Below, in pieces: positions 55,209 through 63,704 of a DNA stretch of 64,000 nt (position 1 is the first letter of the stretch; every line of letters starts with the position of its first letter). The notes below the pieces were generated by a model. That model made no database searches. It was given only the letters and a program-made list of their open reading frames with translations, and was not told the origin of the DNA. Source of the DNA: Shewanella yunxiaonensis (GTDB taxonomy: Bacteria > Pseudomonadota > Gammaproteobacteria > Enterobacterales > Shewanellaceae); the NCBI RefSeq assembly GCF_018223345.1, contig NZ_CP073587.1, positions 97,001 to 161,000 on the forward strand. The letters run 5' to 3'. The position numbers and the translations under genes are program-made.

Positions 55209-55209
55209 C

Positions 55210-55782
55210 ATGCGACGCCTGCGCCTACAGGGATTTACCCTGCTAGAAGTGATGTTGGTGATTTTGCTGATGGGGTTAATGGCCGCAGCGGTCACTCTGT
55301 CCATCGGTGGCGGAGATCAACAACAGCAACTGAAGCGCGAAGCTCAGCGGTTTATTTCGGTGACCGAAGCTGTCGCCGATGAAGCAGTATTAAGTGGTCA
55401 GTTTGTCGGCATCGTCGTTGACAAGAATGCTTACCATTATGTCATCTACATTGATGATAAATGGCAACCGTTACAACGGGATAATTTAGTGTCGGAACAT
55501 CAGCTGCCGGAAGGGATCAGCACCGATATTGAAGTTGAAGGGTTACCTTTAGATCAAGACGAAGATAAGGATTCGTTATTTGATGACGACAAGAAGCCGT
55601 TCGATGATGACCCAAAGCAACAAAACAATCCCGAGCCGCAAATCATGTTGTTACCCAGCGGCGAAATGACCGGCTTTGAGCTGACGTTCATTGCCAGTGG
55701 TGGCGAGCAACACTATCAGCAACTGGTTAGTGGCGATAACCTCGGCCGTCTGGTGATGGGGAGGTTTGATGAAGATCGCTAA
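55210..55782 (+). CDS. gspH: Minor pseudopilin GspH with acidic insertion
   Basis: From the ATG at 55210 the protein has 190 residues, with the prepilin site RLQG|FTLLEVMLVILLMG. Residues about 114-143 form an acidic, Pro/Gln/Asn-rich stretch (LDQDEDKDSLFDDD, then KPFDDDPKQQNNPEPQ) that may bind calcium. A frame starting at 55111 overlaps gspG and is not the real start. It starts 1 base after gspG and overlaps gspI by 14 bases. Confidence 0.94.
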   Translation: MRRLRLQGFTLLEVMLVILLMGLMAAAVTLSIGGGDQQQQLKREAQRFISVTEAVADEAVLSGQFVGIVVDKNAYHYVIYIDDKWQPLQRDNLVSEHQLPEGISTDIEVEGLPLDQDEDKDSLFDDDKKPFDDDPKQQNNPEPQIMLLPSGEMTGFELTFIASGGEQHYQQLVSGDNLGRLVMGRFDEDR

Positions 55783-56137
55783 AGGCATGACGCTATTGGA
55801 AGTGATGGTGGCGATGGCGGTCTTTGCGGTCGCGGCTGTTGCCATTACCAAAAGCATTGGCGATCAAGCGGCCAACCTACCAATTCTGGAAGAAAAGACG
55901 CTGGCGCAGTGGGTGGCCGACAATCAGATGGTTGAGGCGCGGTTACAGGAAAGTTTTCCGACACTGGGTACCAAAGAAGGCCATGTCGATATGGCCGGGA
56001 AAACTTGGTACTGGCGTAAAGAAGTGGTCAAAACAACCGATGATAAATTCCGAATGATCCGCATCAGTATCAGTGATACCGATAAATACCAGCGGATCAT
56101 TACCAAGGTGAGCAGCTATGTATTCAACCAAGAATAG
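55769..56137 (+). CDS. gspI: Minor pseudopilin GspI
   Basis: The 122-residue preprotein has the site IAKG|MTLLEVMVAMAVFAVAAVAITKS, with Met+1 and Glu+5. It contains the GspI segment LEEKTLAQWVADNQMVEARLQ. It would form the GspIJK tip complex. The ATG at 55769 is used, one codon after a TTG. It overlaps gspJ by 20 bases. Confidence 0.95.
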   Translation: MKIAKGMTLLEVMVAMAVFAVAAVAITKSIGDQAANLPILEEKTLAQWVADNQMVEARLQESFPTLGTKEGHVDMAGKTWYWRKEVVKTTDDKFRMIRISISDTDKYQRIITKVSSYVFNQE

Positions 56138-56876
56138 CGGCTTTACCTTGCTGGAAATGCTGGTGGCTATCGGCATTTTCGCCATGCTCGGACTGGCAAC
56201 CAATGCGGTGTTGCAAACCGTTTTAAAGGATGACGAGGTTACCCGGGATTTTTCGACCCAGCTGCGTTATCTGCAGCAGGGATTTGGCACCATCGAACGC
56301 GATATGGGGCAAATGGTCGCGCGAACATTCCGCACTGCTGCGGGGGGCCATTCCGACATTGTGTTGCAGGTGGGCAATAACCTGCTGGATTCAGATGCGC
56401 AGGCGTTGGTGTTCTATCGTATTGGGTGGTTGAATCCTGGGGGCATGCTACCTCGGGGCAATATTCAGTCACTGGCGTATGTATTGCAGGACGATAAATT
56501 ACAACGCTGGTATTACCCTTATCCGGATCCACAAATTGGGAGCGAGCCGATAAAAACTGTCCTGATCGATAAAGTCAGGTCAGTGAAATACGCCTTTTTT
56601 GTTGATGGCAAATGGAAGCAGGCGGATCAGTATCAGTTTACCAGCCTGCCAACCGCAATCGCTATCGAGGTGGAGTTGGATGACCGCGGGACGATCATGC
56701 GCAAGTTTTTATTGCCTGTCGGTGCTGGCACATCTGGTGGCAGTAACGAGAAAGCGACTGACAGTAATAGCGACAATCAGACTGACACCACCGATGATAC
56801 TGACACAGATGGCACTGCGAATTCCAGTTCAACTAGCAGCAGTAAAACCAGTAGCCAACGGGGCGAAGAGGAATAA
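56118..56876 (+). CDS. gspJ: Minor pseudopilin GspJ with Ser/Thr/Asp-rich tail
   Basis: The 252-residue preprotein has the site KNSG|FTLLEMLVAIGIFAML and the typical GspJ core (RYLQQGFGTIERDMGQMVAR, WYYPYPDP). The last 48 residues are a low-complexity Ser/Thr/Asp/Asn tail (TDSNSDNQTDTTDDTDTDG, then SSSTSSSKTSSQRGEEE), which most GspJ proteins lack to my knowledge. It ends 2 bases before gspK. Confidence 0.94.
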   Translation: MYSTKNSGFTLLEMLVAIGIFAMLGLATNAVLQTVLKDDEVTRDFSTQLRYLQQGFGTIERDMGQMVARTFRTAAGGHSDIVLQVGNNLLDSDAQALVFYRIGWLNPGGMLPRGNIQSLAYVLQDDKLQRWYYPYPDPQIGSEPIKTVLIDKVRSVKYAFFVDGKWKQADQYQFTSLPTAIAIEVELDDRGTIMRKFLLPVGAGTSGGSNEKATDSNSDNQTDTTDDTDTDGTANSSSTSSSKTSSQRGEEE

Positions 56877-56878
56877 CC

Positions 56879-57868
56879 ATGCAGCGCAAACAGCGAGGAG
56901 TTGCCCTGATAGTTGTGTTGCTGGTGGTTGCCATAATCGCGGTGCTGGCTGTCAGTATTAGTGGCCGAAATCAGGTATCGGTGCGGCGGACCATTAATAT
57001 GGCTGAGTATGATCAAGCCTACTGGTATGCGATTTCGGCAGAGGAGTTAGCGCGTAAGGTGCTGAAACAGGATCTGGATGATGCTGAAGGTCGGGTACAC
57101 CTGCAACAATATTGGGCGCTGTCCAATGCCGTTTTTCCGGCAGAGGTGGGGCAAATTGGTGGAACGATCAGTGACTTGCGTAGTTGTTTTAATCTGAATT
57201 CATTGAGTCAGACCAGCACTACCAATAAGAACACCCAGGTGGAAACCTTACCTGTGGCGGCGAAACAGTATAAGGCGCTGCTGGAAGATATCGGTATCGA
57301 TGAATTTAATGCTGAGCGCTTGATGTACACCTTAAAAGATTATCTGGATGCCGATACGGATATTGGAACCTATGGTGCAGAAGATGATGATTATGAAGCG
57401 CGCAAAGTGCCCTATCGCGCTGCCAACACATTGATGAGTGATCGTAGTGAACTGCGGGCGGTGTTGGGGTATAGCCAGGAAATTTACCGTAAACTGTTGC
57501 CCTATGTCTGTGTGATCCCTGGCAATAACACCCAGGTGCTTAACGTAAACACCGTCAAGGTAGAGCAGGCGGCATTGTTAGCGGCGATGCTGGAGAACAA
57601 AATATCAGTTGGGGAAGCTGAAAGCATTATTAACCAGCGTGCGAGCAGCGGCTTCGACAAGGTAGATGACTTTTGGCAGCAAGGCTCGCTGGCATCCATT
57701 GCCAGTCAGGATGATCAAATGAAGTCGAGTTTTGCGGTGTCCAGCAAATTCTTTATGCTGGATGGACGTGCCAAAGTGGATGATGCGGTATTTCACATGC
57801 AGAGTGTGTTACATGTCATCGGTGGTAATAAACTGGAAGTGCTGACACGCCAGTATGGCGGCCAGTAG
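56879..57868 (+). CDS. gspK: Minor pseudopilin GspK
   Basis: The 329-residue preprotein has the site KQRG|VALIVVLLVVAIIAVLAV, with Val+1 and no Glu at +5, as is usual for GspK. The helical insertion domain (FNAERLMYTLKDYLDADTDIGTYGAEDD) and SEL-like repeat are present. It caps the pseudopilus tip with GspI and GspJ. Confidence 0.95.
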   Translation: MQRKQRGVALIVVLLVVAIIAVLAVSISGRNQVSVRRTINMAEYDQAYWYAISAEELARKVLKQDLDDAEGRVHLQQYWALSNAVFPAEVGQIGGTISDLRSCFNLNSLSQTSTTNKNTQVETLPVAAKQYKALLEDIGIDEFNAERLMYTLKDYLDADTDIGTYGAEDDDYEARKVPYRAANTLMSDRSELRAVLGYSQEIYRKLLPYVCVIPGNNTQVLNVNTVKVEQAALLAAMLENKISVGEAESIINQRASSGFDKVDDFWQQGSLASIASQDDQMKSSFAVSSKFFMLDGRAKVDDAVFHMQSVLHVIGGNKLEVLTRQYGGQ

Positions 57869-57906
57869 CAACGGCCTTTACCTTTTGGGAATGGTGGAGA
57901 ATAACA

Positions 57907-59094
57907 GTGAGTGAACGCTTATTTATCCGTTTAGGCAGCAACAGCAGTGCCCCGTGCGCTTGGTTGGTCTGGTCTGAACAGGAACAGGAGATCATCGCCT
58001 CTGGTGAACTGGCGGATGCCCATGCGCTTTCGACACTGAGTGAGCGCGCAGGTAATCGACCTGTCGATGTTCTGGTTCCCGGTGATGCCATCAGTTTGAC
58101 CACAGTTAACCTCCCAGGGAAAGCGCAACGGCAGGCTCTCAAAGCGCTACCCTATATGTTGGAAGATTCGTTGGCGCAAAGTGTTGATGAACTGCATTTT
58201 GTGGCAGGTCCGCGCGATGGCGATACGTTGCACGTTGCGATAGTGGCGCACACACTCGTGCAAGAGTGGCTTGAGTGGCTAAGCAACGCCGGTCTTAAAC
58301 CCCGCAAATTGGTGCCAGATTGCCTGGCATTGCCCCTCCAGGGCTGTGATTGGGCATTAGTAGAGATCAATGGGCAGATCCTGCTGCGGCGCGGAATCGC
58401 TGACGGGCTAAGCGTCAGCCGTGATTGGTTTGATGTGTTGCTGCCAACACTGATTGAAGACCTTGCAACGCCGCCAACCGTGGCTTGTTATAGTCAGTTC
58501 AGTGCCGCAGGGGTGGATTGCCAATTACAGCAGCTAGATCTGCCATTGTTGGTCCTCGCCAAAGGCTATCTAGACGCGCCTTTTAATTTGCTTACTGGGC
58601 GCTACACGCCCAAACGGGAATACAGCAAGCAATTGCTGCCGTGGAAAAAAGTTGCCGCAGTGGCGGCGCTGGCATTACTGCTGGCGCTGGCAAATAAAGG
58701 GTTGAACATCTATCAGCTGCATACCCAGACCGCCGCACTGAAAACTCAGACCGAAAGTATTTATCGCACGGTGGCGGGAAACAGCCGCATCGTTAACGTG
58801 CGCTCACAAACGGAAGCACTGCTGCGCTCATTGCAAGGGCAGGGATCTGGCGGCGAACTGTTTGAAATGCTCGGAAGCTTGCAACAGGCATTTAAACAAG
58901 TGCCCGATTTGAAGCCGGAAAATCTGCGCTTTGACGGCACTCGTGGCGAAATCCGCATGCAGGTAACTGCCAAAGATTATGCCCAGATAGAAAAATTCAA
59001 GCAGCTGGCGAGTAACCGTTTTCAATTGGACGCCGGGGCGATGAATAGCGTCGATGGTGCAGTCACTAGTACGCTGACGTTGAGGAGCAAATAA
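57907..59094 (+). CDS. gspL: Type II secretion protein GspL
   Basis: The 395-residue protein has an actin-like cytoplasmic domain at about 1-230 (VDVLVPGDAISLTTVNLPGKAQRQALKALPYMLEDSLAQ), a membrane helix at about 244-262 (VAAVAALALLLALANKG) and a periplasmic ferredoxin-like domain. It anchors GspE to the membrane. The start is GTG at 57907, with GGAG 7 bases upstream. Confidence 0.94.
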   Translation: MSERLFIRLGSNSSAPCAWLVWSEQEQEIIASGELADAHALSTLSERAGNRPVDVLVPGDAISLTTVNLPGKAQRQALKALPYMLEDSLAQSVDELHFVAGPRDGDTLHVAIVAHTLVQEWLEWLSNAGLKPRKLVPDCLALPLQGCDWALVEINGQILLRRGIADGLSVSRDWFDVLLPTLIEDLATPPTVACYSQFSAAGVDCQLQQLDLPLLVLAKGYLDAPFNLLTGRYTPKREYSKQLLPWKKVAAVAALALLLALANKGLNIYQLHTQTAALKTQTESIYRTVAGNSRIVNVRSQTEALLRSLQGQGSGGELFEMLGSLQQAFKQVPDLKPENLRFDGTRGEIRMQVTAKDYAQIEKFKQLASNRFQLDAGAMNSVDGAVTSTLTLRSK

Positions 59095-59095
59095 C

Positions 59096-59578
59096 ATGGA
59101 AAATTTGCAAAAGTGGTGGGAGTCGCTAGCTCAGCGGGAAAGGCAAATGGTGCTGGTGATGGCGGGTATCATTGCCATCAGTATCCTGTATTGGGGCATA
59201 TGGACGCCGATTAGCAATGCAGAAACCCAGGCGCAAGCACAACTAAATGCCCAGCAGCAAACCCTGACATTTGTGCAAGAGAGTGCTGCCAAAATTGCCA
59301 TACTTAAAACTGGCGGCGGTAGTCGTCCGGCGCTTACTGGCAGTTTAAGCACCGTCGTGACCCAAAGTGCCAGTGCTTATGGTCTATCCATCACCAGAAT
59401 GCAGCCTCAGGGGAAGCAGATCCAAATCTGGATGGATGATGTTCCATTTGACGCACTGTTATCCTACCTCGGTGATTTGGTACAAAAGCAAGGTTTGTCA
59501 TTAGATAATCTGGATGTGACCGTTGGTGAGCAGCCGGGCATGGTGAAAGTCAGACGTATTCAGCTCTCTCAGGCATAA
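59096..59578 (+). CDS. gspM: Type II secretion protein GspM
   Basis: The 160-residue bitopic protein has a membrane helix at about 18-36 (MVLVMAGIIAISILYWGIW), a coiled linker and a small ferredoxin-like domain. GAGGAG precedes the ATG, which follows the gspL stop by 1 base. It pairs with GspL in the platform. Confidence 0.93.
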   Translation: MENLQKWWESLAQRERQMVLVMAGIIAISILYWGIWTPISNAETQAQAQLNAQQQTLTFVQESAAKIAILKTGGGSRPALTGSLSTVVTQSASAYGLSITRMQPQGKQIQIWMDDVPFDALLSYLGDLVQKQGLSLDNLDVTVGEQPGMVKVRRIQLSQA

Positions 59579-59587
59579 GGTGTAGTT

Positions 59588-60349
59588 TTGAAACTGATTA
59601 GCAAAGTAGCAATTGGGATTGTGATTTACCTGATTTTTATGGTGGTGTTATTCCCGGCGCGCATTGCGGCCGCGTTGGCACCCCTGCCAGCAGGTATCAA
59701 ACTCAGTGGTGTGAGTGGCAGTCTTTGGAACGGGCAAGCACAGCTGGTTAATATTGGACCGAGACAACTGGAACAACTGCAATGGCAGCTGAGTCCTTGG
59801 GCATTGTTGACCGGTACCGTAAAAGCCCAGATTCAAATTGGCAGTCGGGCTTCTGCCGTGAATGGTAAAGGCTTGGTCAGTTGGTCAGCCAAAGGTGTCA
59901 GTGCCAAAAATCTGCGTTTGGATGCCCCAATCGGATTTCTGGTGGGTGGCAGTAAATTACCGTTACATACCGTATTAAGCGGTGATATCTCCTTGAACCT
60001 GGACATTGCTGAGCAGGGGCTGCCTTGGTGTGCAGCCTTAAACGGTAAACTGTTTTTGAATCAGTTCGATCTGAAAAACCAGTTCGGTGACTACCCGTTA
60101 GGAAATATTGAATTCGGATTGCAGTGCGTTCAGGGGCAGTTGCAGTTAGCCACCGATGATGAGAAAAATACGATTGGCGTCGCTGGCACTGTTCTGCTGA
60201 AAGATAAAATGCAGATGGAAGTGAATGGTCGGATGCGTCGTACCGATAGTCAGTCGCAAGATCTGCAACAGTCGTTGGTACTGTTGGGTAAACCCGATGC
60301 GAGTGGCAACTACCCGATTAAATACAACGGGCGTATCCCCGGAATGTAA
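59588..60349 (+). CDS. gspN: Type II secretion protein GspN
   Basis: The 253-residue protein has one N-terminal membrane helix (about 7-28) and a soluble periplasmic part with the GspN-type beginning (LPAGIKLSGVSGSLWNGQAQLVNIG). It is the last gene of the operon. The start is TTG at 59588, with AAGGTG upstream. GspN is not needed in all systems. Confidence 0.9.
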   Translation: MKLISKVAIGIVIYLIFMVVLFPARIAAALAPLPAGIKLSGVSGSLWNGQAQLVNIGPRQLEQLQWQLSPWALLTGTVKAQIQIGSRASAVNGKGLVSWSAKGVSAKNLRLDAPIGFLVGGSKLPLHTVLSGDISLNLDIAEQGLPWCAALNGKLFLNQFDLKNQFGDYPLGNIEFGLQCVQGQLQLATDDEKNTIGVAGTVLLKDKMQMEVNGRMRRTDSQSQDLQQSLVLLGKPDASGNYPIKYNGRIPGM

Positions 60350-60366
60350 TACGTTCTTGGCAACCA

Positions 60367-60393
60367 AAGGTCGGCAGATGTCCGGCCTTTTTT
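60367..60393 (+). terminator. Terminator of the gsp operon
   Basis: AAGGTCGG and CCGGCCTT pair over 8 bp (one G-T pair), followed by a run of six T. It lies 17 bases past the gspN stop and before the convergent yrfG stop. Confidence 0.85.
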
Positions 60394-60404
60394 GTCGGCC
60401 AAGA

Positions 60405-61073
60405 TTATTGCTGAAAGCATAAGTTTTGGGTGACCAGCGCGTAATCATCGGTTGCCGGAAACTGCTGAAACCGTTTTGTTGGCTGATGACTGTCTGGATT
60501 ACTGATCCCCAATAGATAACCCACCCCCGCTTGACTGGCCGCATTGAGGATCTTTTCACTGTCATCCACAAATAAGCAGCGCGCTGGATCGAGCTGAAAA
60601 CGTGCAAATACCTGGTGCCAGAATTGCGGCGACTCCTTCGGTACCCCCAACTGGTGACTGGACAGCATTGCGTCTAGGTGCCTGGCTAAATCGGTATGTT
60701 GCAGCTTGAGTTCAAGGCTATCGGGATGGGCATTAGTCAGCAAAATGCGCCGTTTGCCAGCTTGCTGCAACGATAATAAAAACGGCACGGTATCGCGCCG
60801 CAGGCGGATTTTATCGGTAATCGAATAATGTAACGCCAGAATATCCAGTTGCAGTTCCTGCGCCCAGTAATCAAGACAATACCAGTTGAGTGTCCCTTCC
60901 ACCTGTTGATATGCCTGCTGCACTAACTGTTGGGCTTCACCACGGGTGATACCCCGCAGCCGGCTGAGGGTCTCGGGCACCAGTGACAACCAGAAATGAT
61001 TGTCAAAATGCAGGTCCAGTAGCGTGCCGTCCATATCCAGCAACACAGTGTCGATTTGCGCCCAGGAGAACAT
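60405..61073 (-). CDS. yrfG: HAD-family nucleotidase YrfG (GMP/IMP 5'-nucleotidase)
   Basis: The 222-residue protein has the HAD motif I DTVLLDMDGTLLDLHFDNHFW near residue 8, motif II ILLTNAH at about 111 and motif III/IV LFVDDSEKIL. The DMDGTLLDLHFDNHFW opening is characteristic of YrfG. It converges with the gsp operon and diverges from nudE, which is the usual neighbour. Confidence 0.9.
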   Translation of the reverse strand: MFSWAQIDTVLLDMDGTLLDLHFDNHFWLSLVPETLSRLRGITRGEAQQLVQQAYQQVEGTLNWYCLDYWAQELQLDILALHYSITDKIRLRRDTVPFLLSLQQAGKRRILLTNAHPDSLELKLQHTDLARHLDAMLSSHQLGVPKESPQFWHQVFARFQLDPARCLFVDDSEKILNAASQAGVGYLLGISNPDSHQPTKRFQQFPATDDYALVTQNLCFQQ

Positions 61074-61153
61074 TTCCGCCTCTGTTAATTCCTGCCAATT
61101 GGTATAACATTGTAACCTATATCACATTTCTGCAATTGGCAATCGAGGCCTTA

Positions 61154-61711
61154 ATGAGTAAACGGCAGCAAAAGCCGGAAATTCTGCATAAGGAAACCGT
61201 CGCCCAAAGCCGGCTGTTTCATATTGAACAAGTGCATCTGCGGTTTTCCAATCAGCAAGAGCGATTCTATGAACGCATGAAAGGCGGTACGCGGGGCGCG
61301 GTAATGATCGTTCCGGTACTGCAGCGGCAATGGTTATTGCTGGGGCGCGAATATGCCGCAGGAACTGAACAATATGAACTGGGATTCCCCAAAGGTCTGA
61401 TTGACCCGGGTGAGACTCCGGAGCAGGCTGCCAATAGAGAACTTCAGGAAGAGATCGGTTATGGCTGTCGTCAACTGATCCATCTGAAAGAGCTGAGTCT
61501 GGCACCGGGCTATTTTGCCAGCAAGATGCAAATTTTCTTGGCGGAAGACCTCTATGAAAGCCGCCTGGAAGGTGATGAACCGGAACCCATTGAAATGGTC
61601 AGCTGGGCGTTGCCGGATTGGCGCAGTTTGCTGGAACAAGGGGACTTTTCCGAATCTCGTAGTGTCAGTGCCTTGTTTTTGGCGCTGGATCGGCTGAAAC
61701 TAAAAGTGTAA
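61154..61711 (+). CDS. nudE: ADP compounds hydrolase NudE
   Basis: The 185-residue enzyme hydrolyses ADP-ribose, Ap3A and NADH-type ADP compounds. The Nudix box is GLIDPGETPEQAANRELQEEIG at about 85-107, complete with its REx2EE residues. I use the ATG at 61154 (MSKRQQKPEIL). An upstream in-frame start at 60983 lies inside yrfG and is rejected. It is followed by cysQ. Confidence 0.95.
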   Translation: MSKRQQKPEILHKETVAQSRLFHIEQVHLRFSNQQERFYERMKGGTRGAVMIVPVLQRQWLLLGREYAAGTEQYELGFPKGLIDPGETPEQAANRELQEEIGYGCRQLIHLKELSLAPGYFASKMQIFLAEDLYESRLEGDEPEPIEMVSWALPDWRSLLEQGDFSESRSVSALFLALDRLKLKV

Positions 61712-61788
61712 TCGTTTAATTTTTATGATGTTGTGCCGCGAAACCGGCCGCTGACTTTAATTTCCTCCGCAGCGAGGTTGGAGTGGTT

Positions 61789-62598
61789 ATGAAGCCAGAA
61801 GAGATGCTGGAACAAGTGATAGAGGTTGCCATTGAAGCGGGTAAAATGATCCGCGGCATATACCAGCAGGGTAGTTTTAAACGCGAGCTCAAAGACGATT
61901 TAACGCCGGTCACTTCCGCAGATATTGCGGCACATGAATTGATCACGTCACGGCTTACCACCTTAACGCCTGAGATCCCGGTACTATCTGAAGAAGCATC
62001 GGATATTCCTCTCGCAGAACGTGCCCAATGGTCCAGTTACTGGCTGGTCGACCCTTTGGATGGTACTGGCGAGTTTATTGCCGGCAGTGGTGACTTTTCG
62101 GTGATTATCGCCTTGGTTGAACATAATCGCCCGGTGTTAGGCGTGGTTTATGCGCCGATGACCGAACAGTGTTATTTCGCCGTGGCCGGACATGGTGCGT
62201 ATAAACGTAGTCACGGCCAGCAACAACGCATTCATAGCCGTCAGCTGCATTCACAAGAACCTACCTTGCGATTGGCTATCAGCCGCCGTCAGGATCCTGC
62301 CAAGGTGCTCAGATTATTTCGGCAACCGGACAATTGCGAACTGTTGCCATTGGGTGGCGCGGCACTAAAGAGCTGCCTAGTGGCTGAAGGGCGGGCAGAT
62401 TGCTACGTGCGTGTTGGCCCGACTGGGGAATGGGATACCGGTGCAGCACAAATCATTATCGAAGAGGCGGGCGGTAAGTTGCTGGATACAACCCTGCAAC
62501 CACTGACGTATAACGAACGCGATACTCTGGAGAACCCCAACTTTATTGTAATGGGGGCTCCAGATCTCGCCTGGGATCAAATCCTACAAGCCAGTTAG
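61789..62598 (+). CDS. cysQ: 3'(2'),5'-bisphosphate nucleotidase CysQ
   Basis: The 269-residue protein belongs to the inositol-monophosphatase fold and removes the 3'-phosphate of PAP, the by-product of PAPS use. It has the acidic SEEASDI at about 66, the motif DPLDGTGEFIAGSGDFSV at about 86, and GEWDTGAAQIIIEEAGG at about 213. GGAG precedes the ATG. The TPR-sulfotransferase elsewhere in the window would make PAP. Confidence 0.95.
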   Translation: MKPEEMLEQVIEVAIEAGKMIRGIYQQGSFKRELKDDLTPVTSADIAAHELITSRLTTLTPEIPVLSEEASDIPLAERAQWSSYWLVDPLDGTGEFIAGSGDFSVIIALVEHNRPVLGVVYAPMTEQCYFAVAGHGAYKRSHGQQQRIHSRQLHSQEPTLRLAISRRQDPAKVLRLFRQPDNCELLPLGGAALKSCLVAEGRADCYVRVGPTGEWDTGAAQIIIEEAGGKLLDTTLQPLTYNERDTLENPNFIVMGAPDLAWDQILQAS

Positions 62599-63704
62599 CG
62601 TGGCGTCTGCTCATCCAGCCATTGATTAATCGCGCGCTGATCTCCACGAAAGACAATACGATCGGCCTTCTTTTGCAGCTGATATTCATACATGGGGTCG
62701 TAATATTTACCTAGCAGCAGTGCAATCCATTCCAAATGCAGCTCGGTATTATTGCGTTGTTGCTGTTCCTGCAAGGCGCGCTCAATTAATGCTAACAACT
62801 CTGTGGCATGCTGTTGGCCGAGTCTCCTGCTAATACCATTCACACTTTGTCGCAAGTACTGGGAAAACGACTCAAATCCCATTTCCTCGCCATCACGGAC
62901 ACAAAAATCGTGATGCATTTTATGTACATACTGTGCTAACAACCGCTGTAATCGGTCTTGTAATGAGGCTTCGAGAACAATGACGTTAGCCGCCTGCATG
63001 CCATCAAAGAAGGGTTTAGAAATGAAACAACGGCCCACCAGGTGACTTTCATCTTCAAGCAACAAGCAGCTGGTGCGACGTTGTTGATGCTGTAACAGCG
63101 CCAGTGCTAGATTATTTTCGAAGTTAATCTGCGTCGGCTGCGGGGTTACTTCTTTGCCAAAGCTCGAACCGCGGTGATTGGCTACCCCCTCAAGGTCGAC
63201 GGCTTCCTCGGTACGCTGGTGGATCACCTCCGTTTTACCAGAGCCTGTGATGCCACTGAGGATCAGCATTTGTGGCGCTAATGCGGGATCTTCAATCGTC
63301 TGGATCAGAAACTGGCGCATCCCTTTGTAACCGCCAGCGATATAAGGAATATCACGACCAGCTTCTTGCAACCATGATTGTGAAATCTGCGACCGCATGC
63401 CGCCACGGAAGCAATAAAAATAGGCATCGGGATGTTGTTGGCAAAACGCCAACCAGGCATCGACCCTGGCAGCCTTGACTGCACCTTGCACCAGTTGATG
63501 GCCTAAAGCTAACGCTGCAGTTGGGCCATGTTGCTTATAACAAGTGCCGACCTGCTGGCGCTCGTCATCGGTCATCAACGGCAGATTATGGCTACTGGCA
63601 AAGGCACCTTTAGTGAATTCCACTGGTGCCCGTAGGTCTATTAGCGGTCGCTTGCTCAGAAATATCGCGCGATACTCTGACGCAGGAATAACATTTTGAG
63701 CCAT
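62595..63704 (-). CDS. mnmH: tRNA 2-selenouridine synthase MnmH (SelU)
   Basis: The 369-residue protein replaces sulfur by selenium in 2-thiouridine at tRNA position 34 using selenophosphate. A rhodanese domain has the active Cys in FYCFRGGMRSQ at about 98, followed by a P-loop domain GITGSGKTEVIHQ. The ATG at 63704 overlaps the selD stop by one base (TAATG) and matches the length of the E. coli N-terminus. An in-frame ATG at 63722 is the alternative. It is coupled to selD and its 3' end overlaps the cysQ stop by four bases. Confidence 0.95.
   Translation of the reverse strand: MAQNVIPASEYRAIFLSKRPLIDLRAPVEFTKGAFASSHNLPLMTDDERQQVGTCYKQHGPTAALALGHQLVQGAVKAARVDAWLAFCQQHPDAYFYCFRGGMRSQISQSWLQEAGRDIPYIAGGYKGMRQFLIQTIEDPALAPQMLILSGITGSGKTEVIHQRTEEAVDLEGVANHRGSSFGKEVTPQPTQINFENNLALALLQHQQRRTSCLLLEDESHLVGRCFISKPFFDGMQAANVIVLEASLQDRLQRLLAQYVHKMHHDFCVRDGEEMGFESFSQYLRQSVNGISRRLGQQHATELLALIERALQEQQQRNNTELHLEWIALLLGKYYDPMYEYQLQKKADRIVFRGDQRAINQWLDEQTPR

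Noticed and set aside
55111..55209. N-terminal extension of GspH
   Set aside because: It overlaps gspG and would bury the prepilin leader, which must be at the N-terminus.
60983..61153. N-terminal extension of NudE
   Set aside because: It would lie inside yrfG on the opposite strand, and the ATG at 61154 matches the family length.
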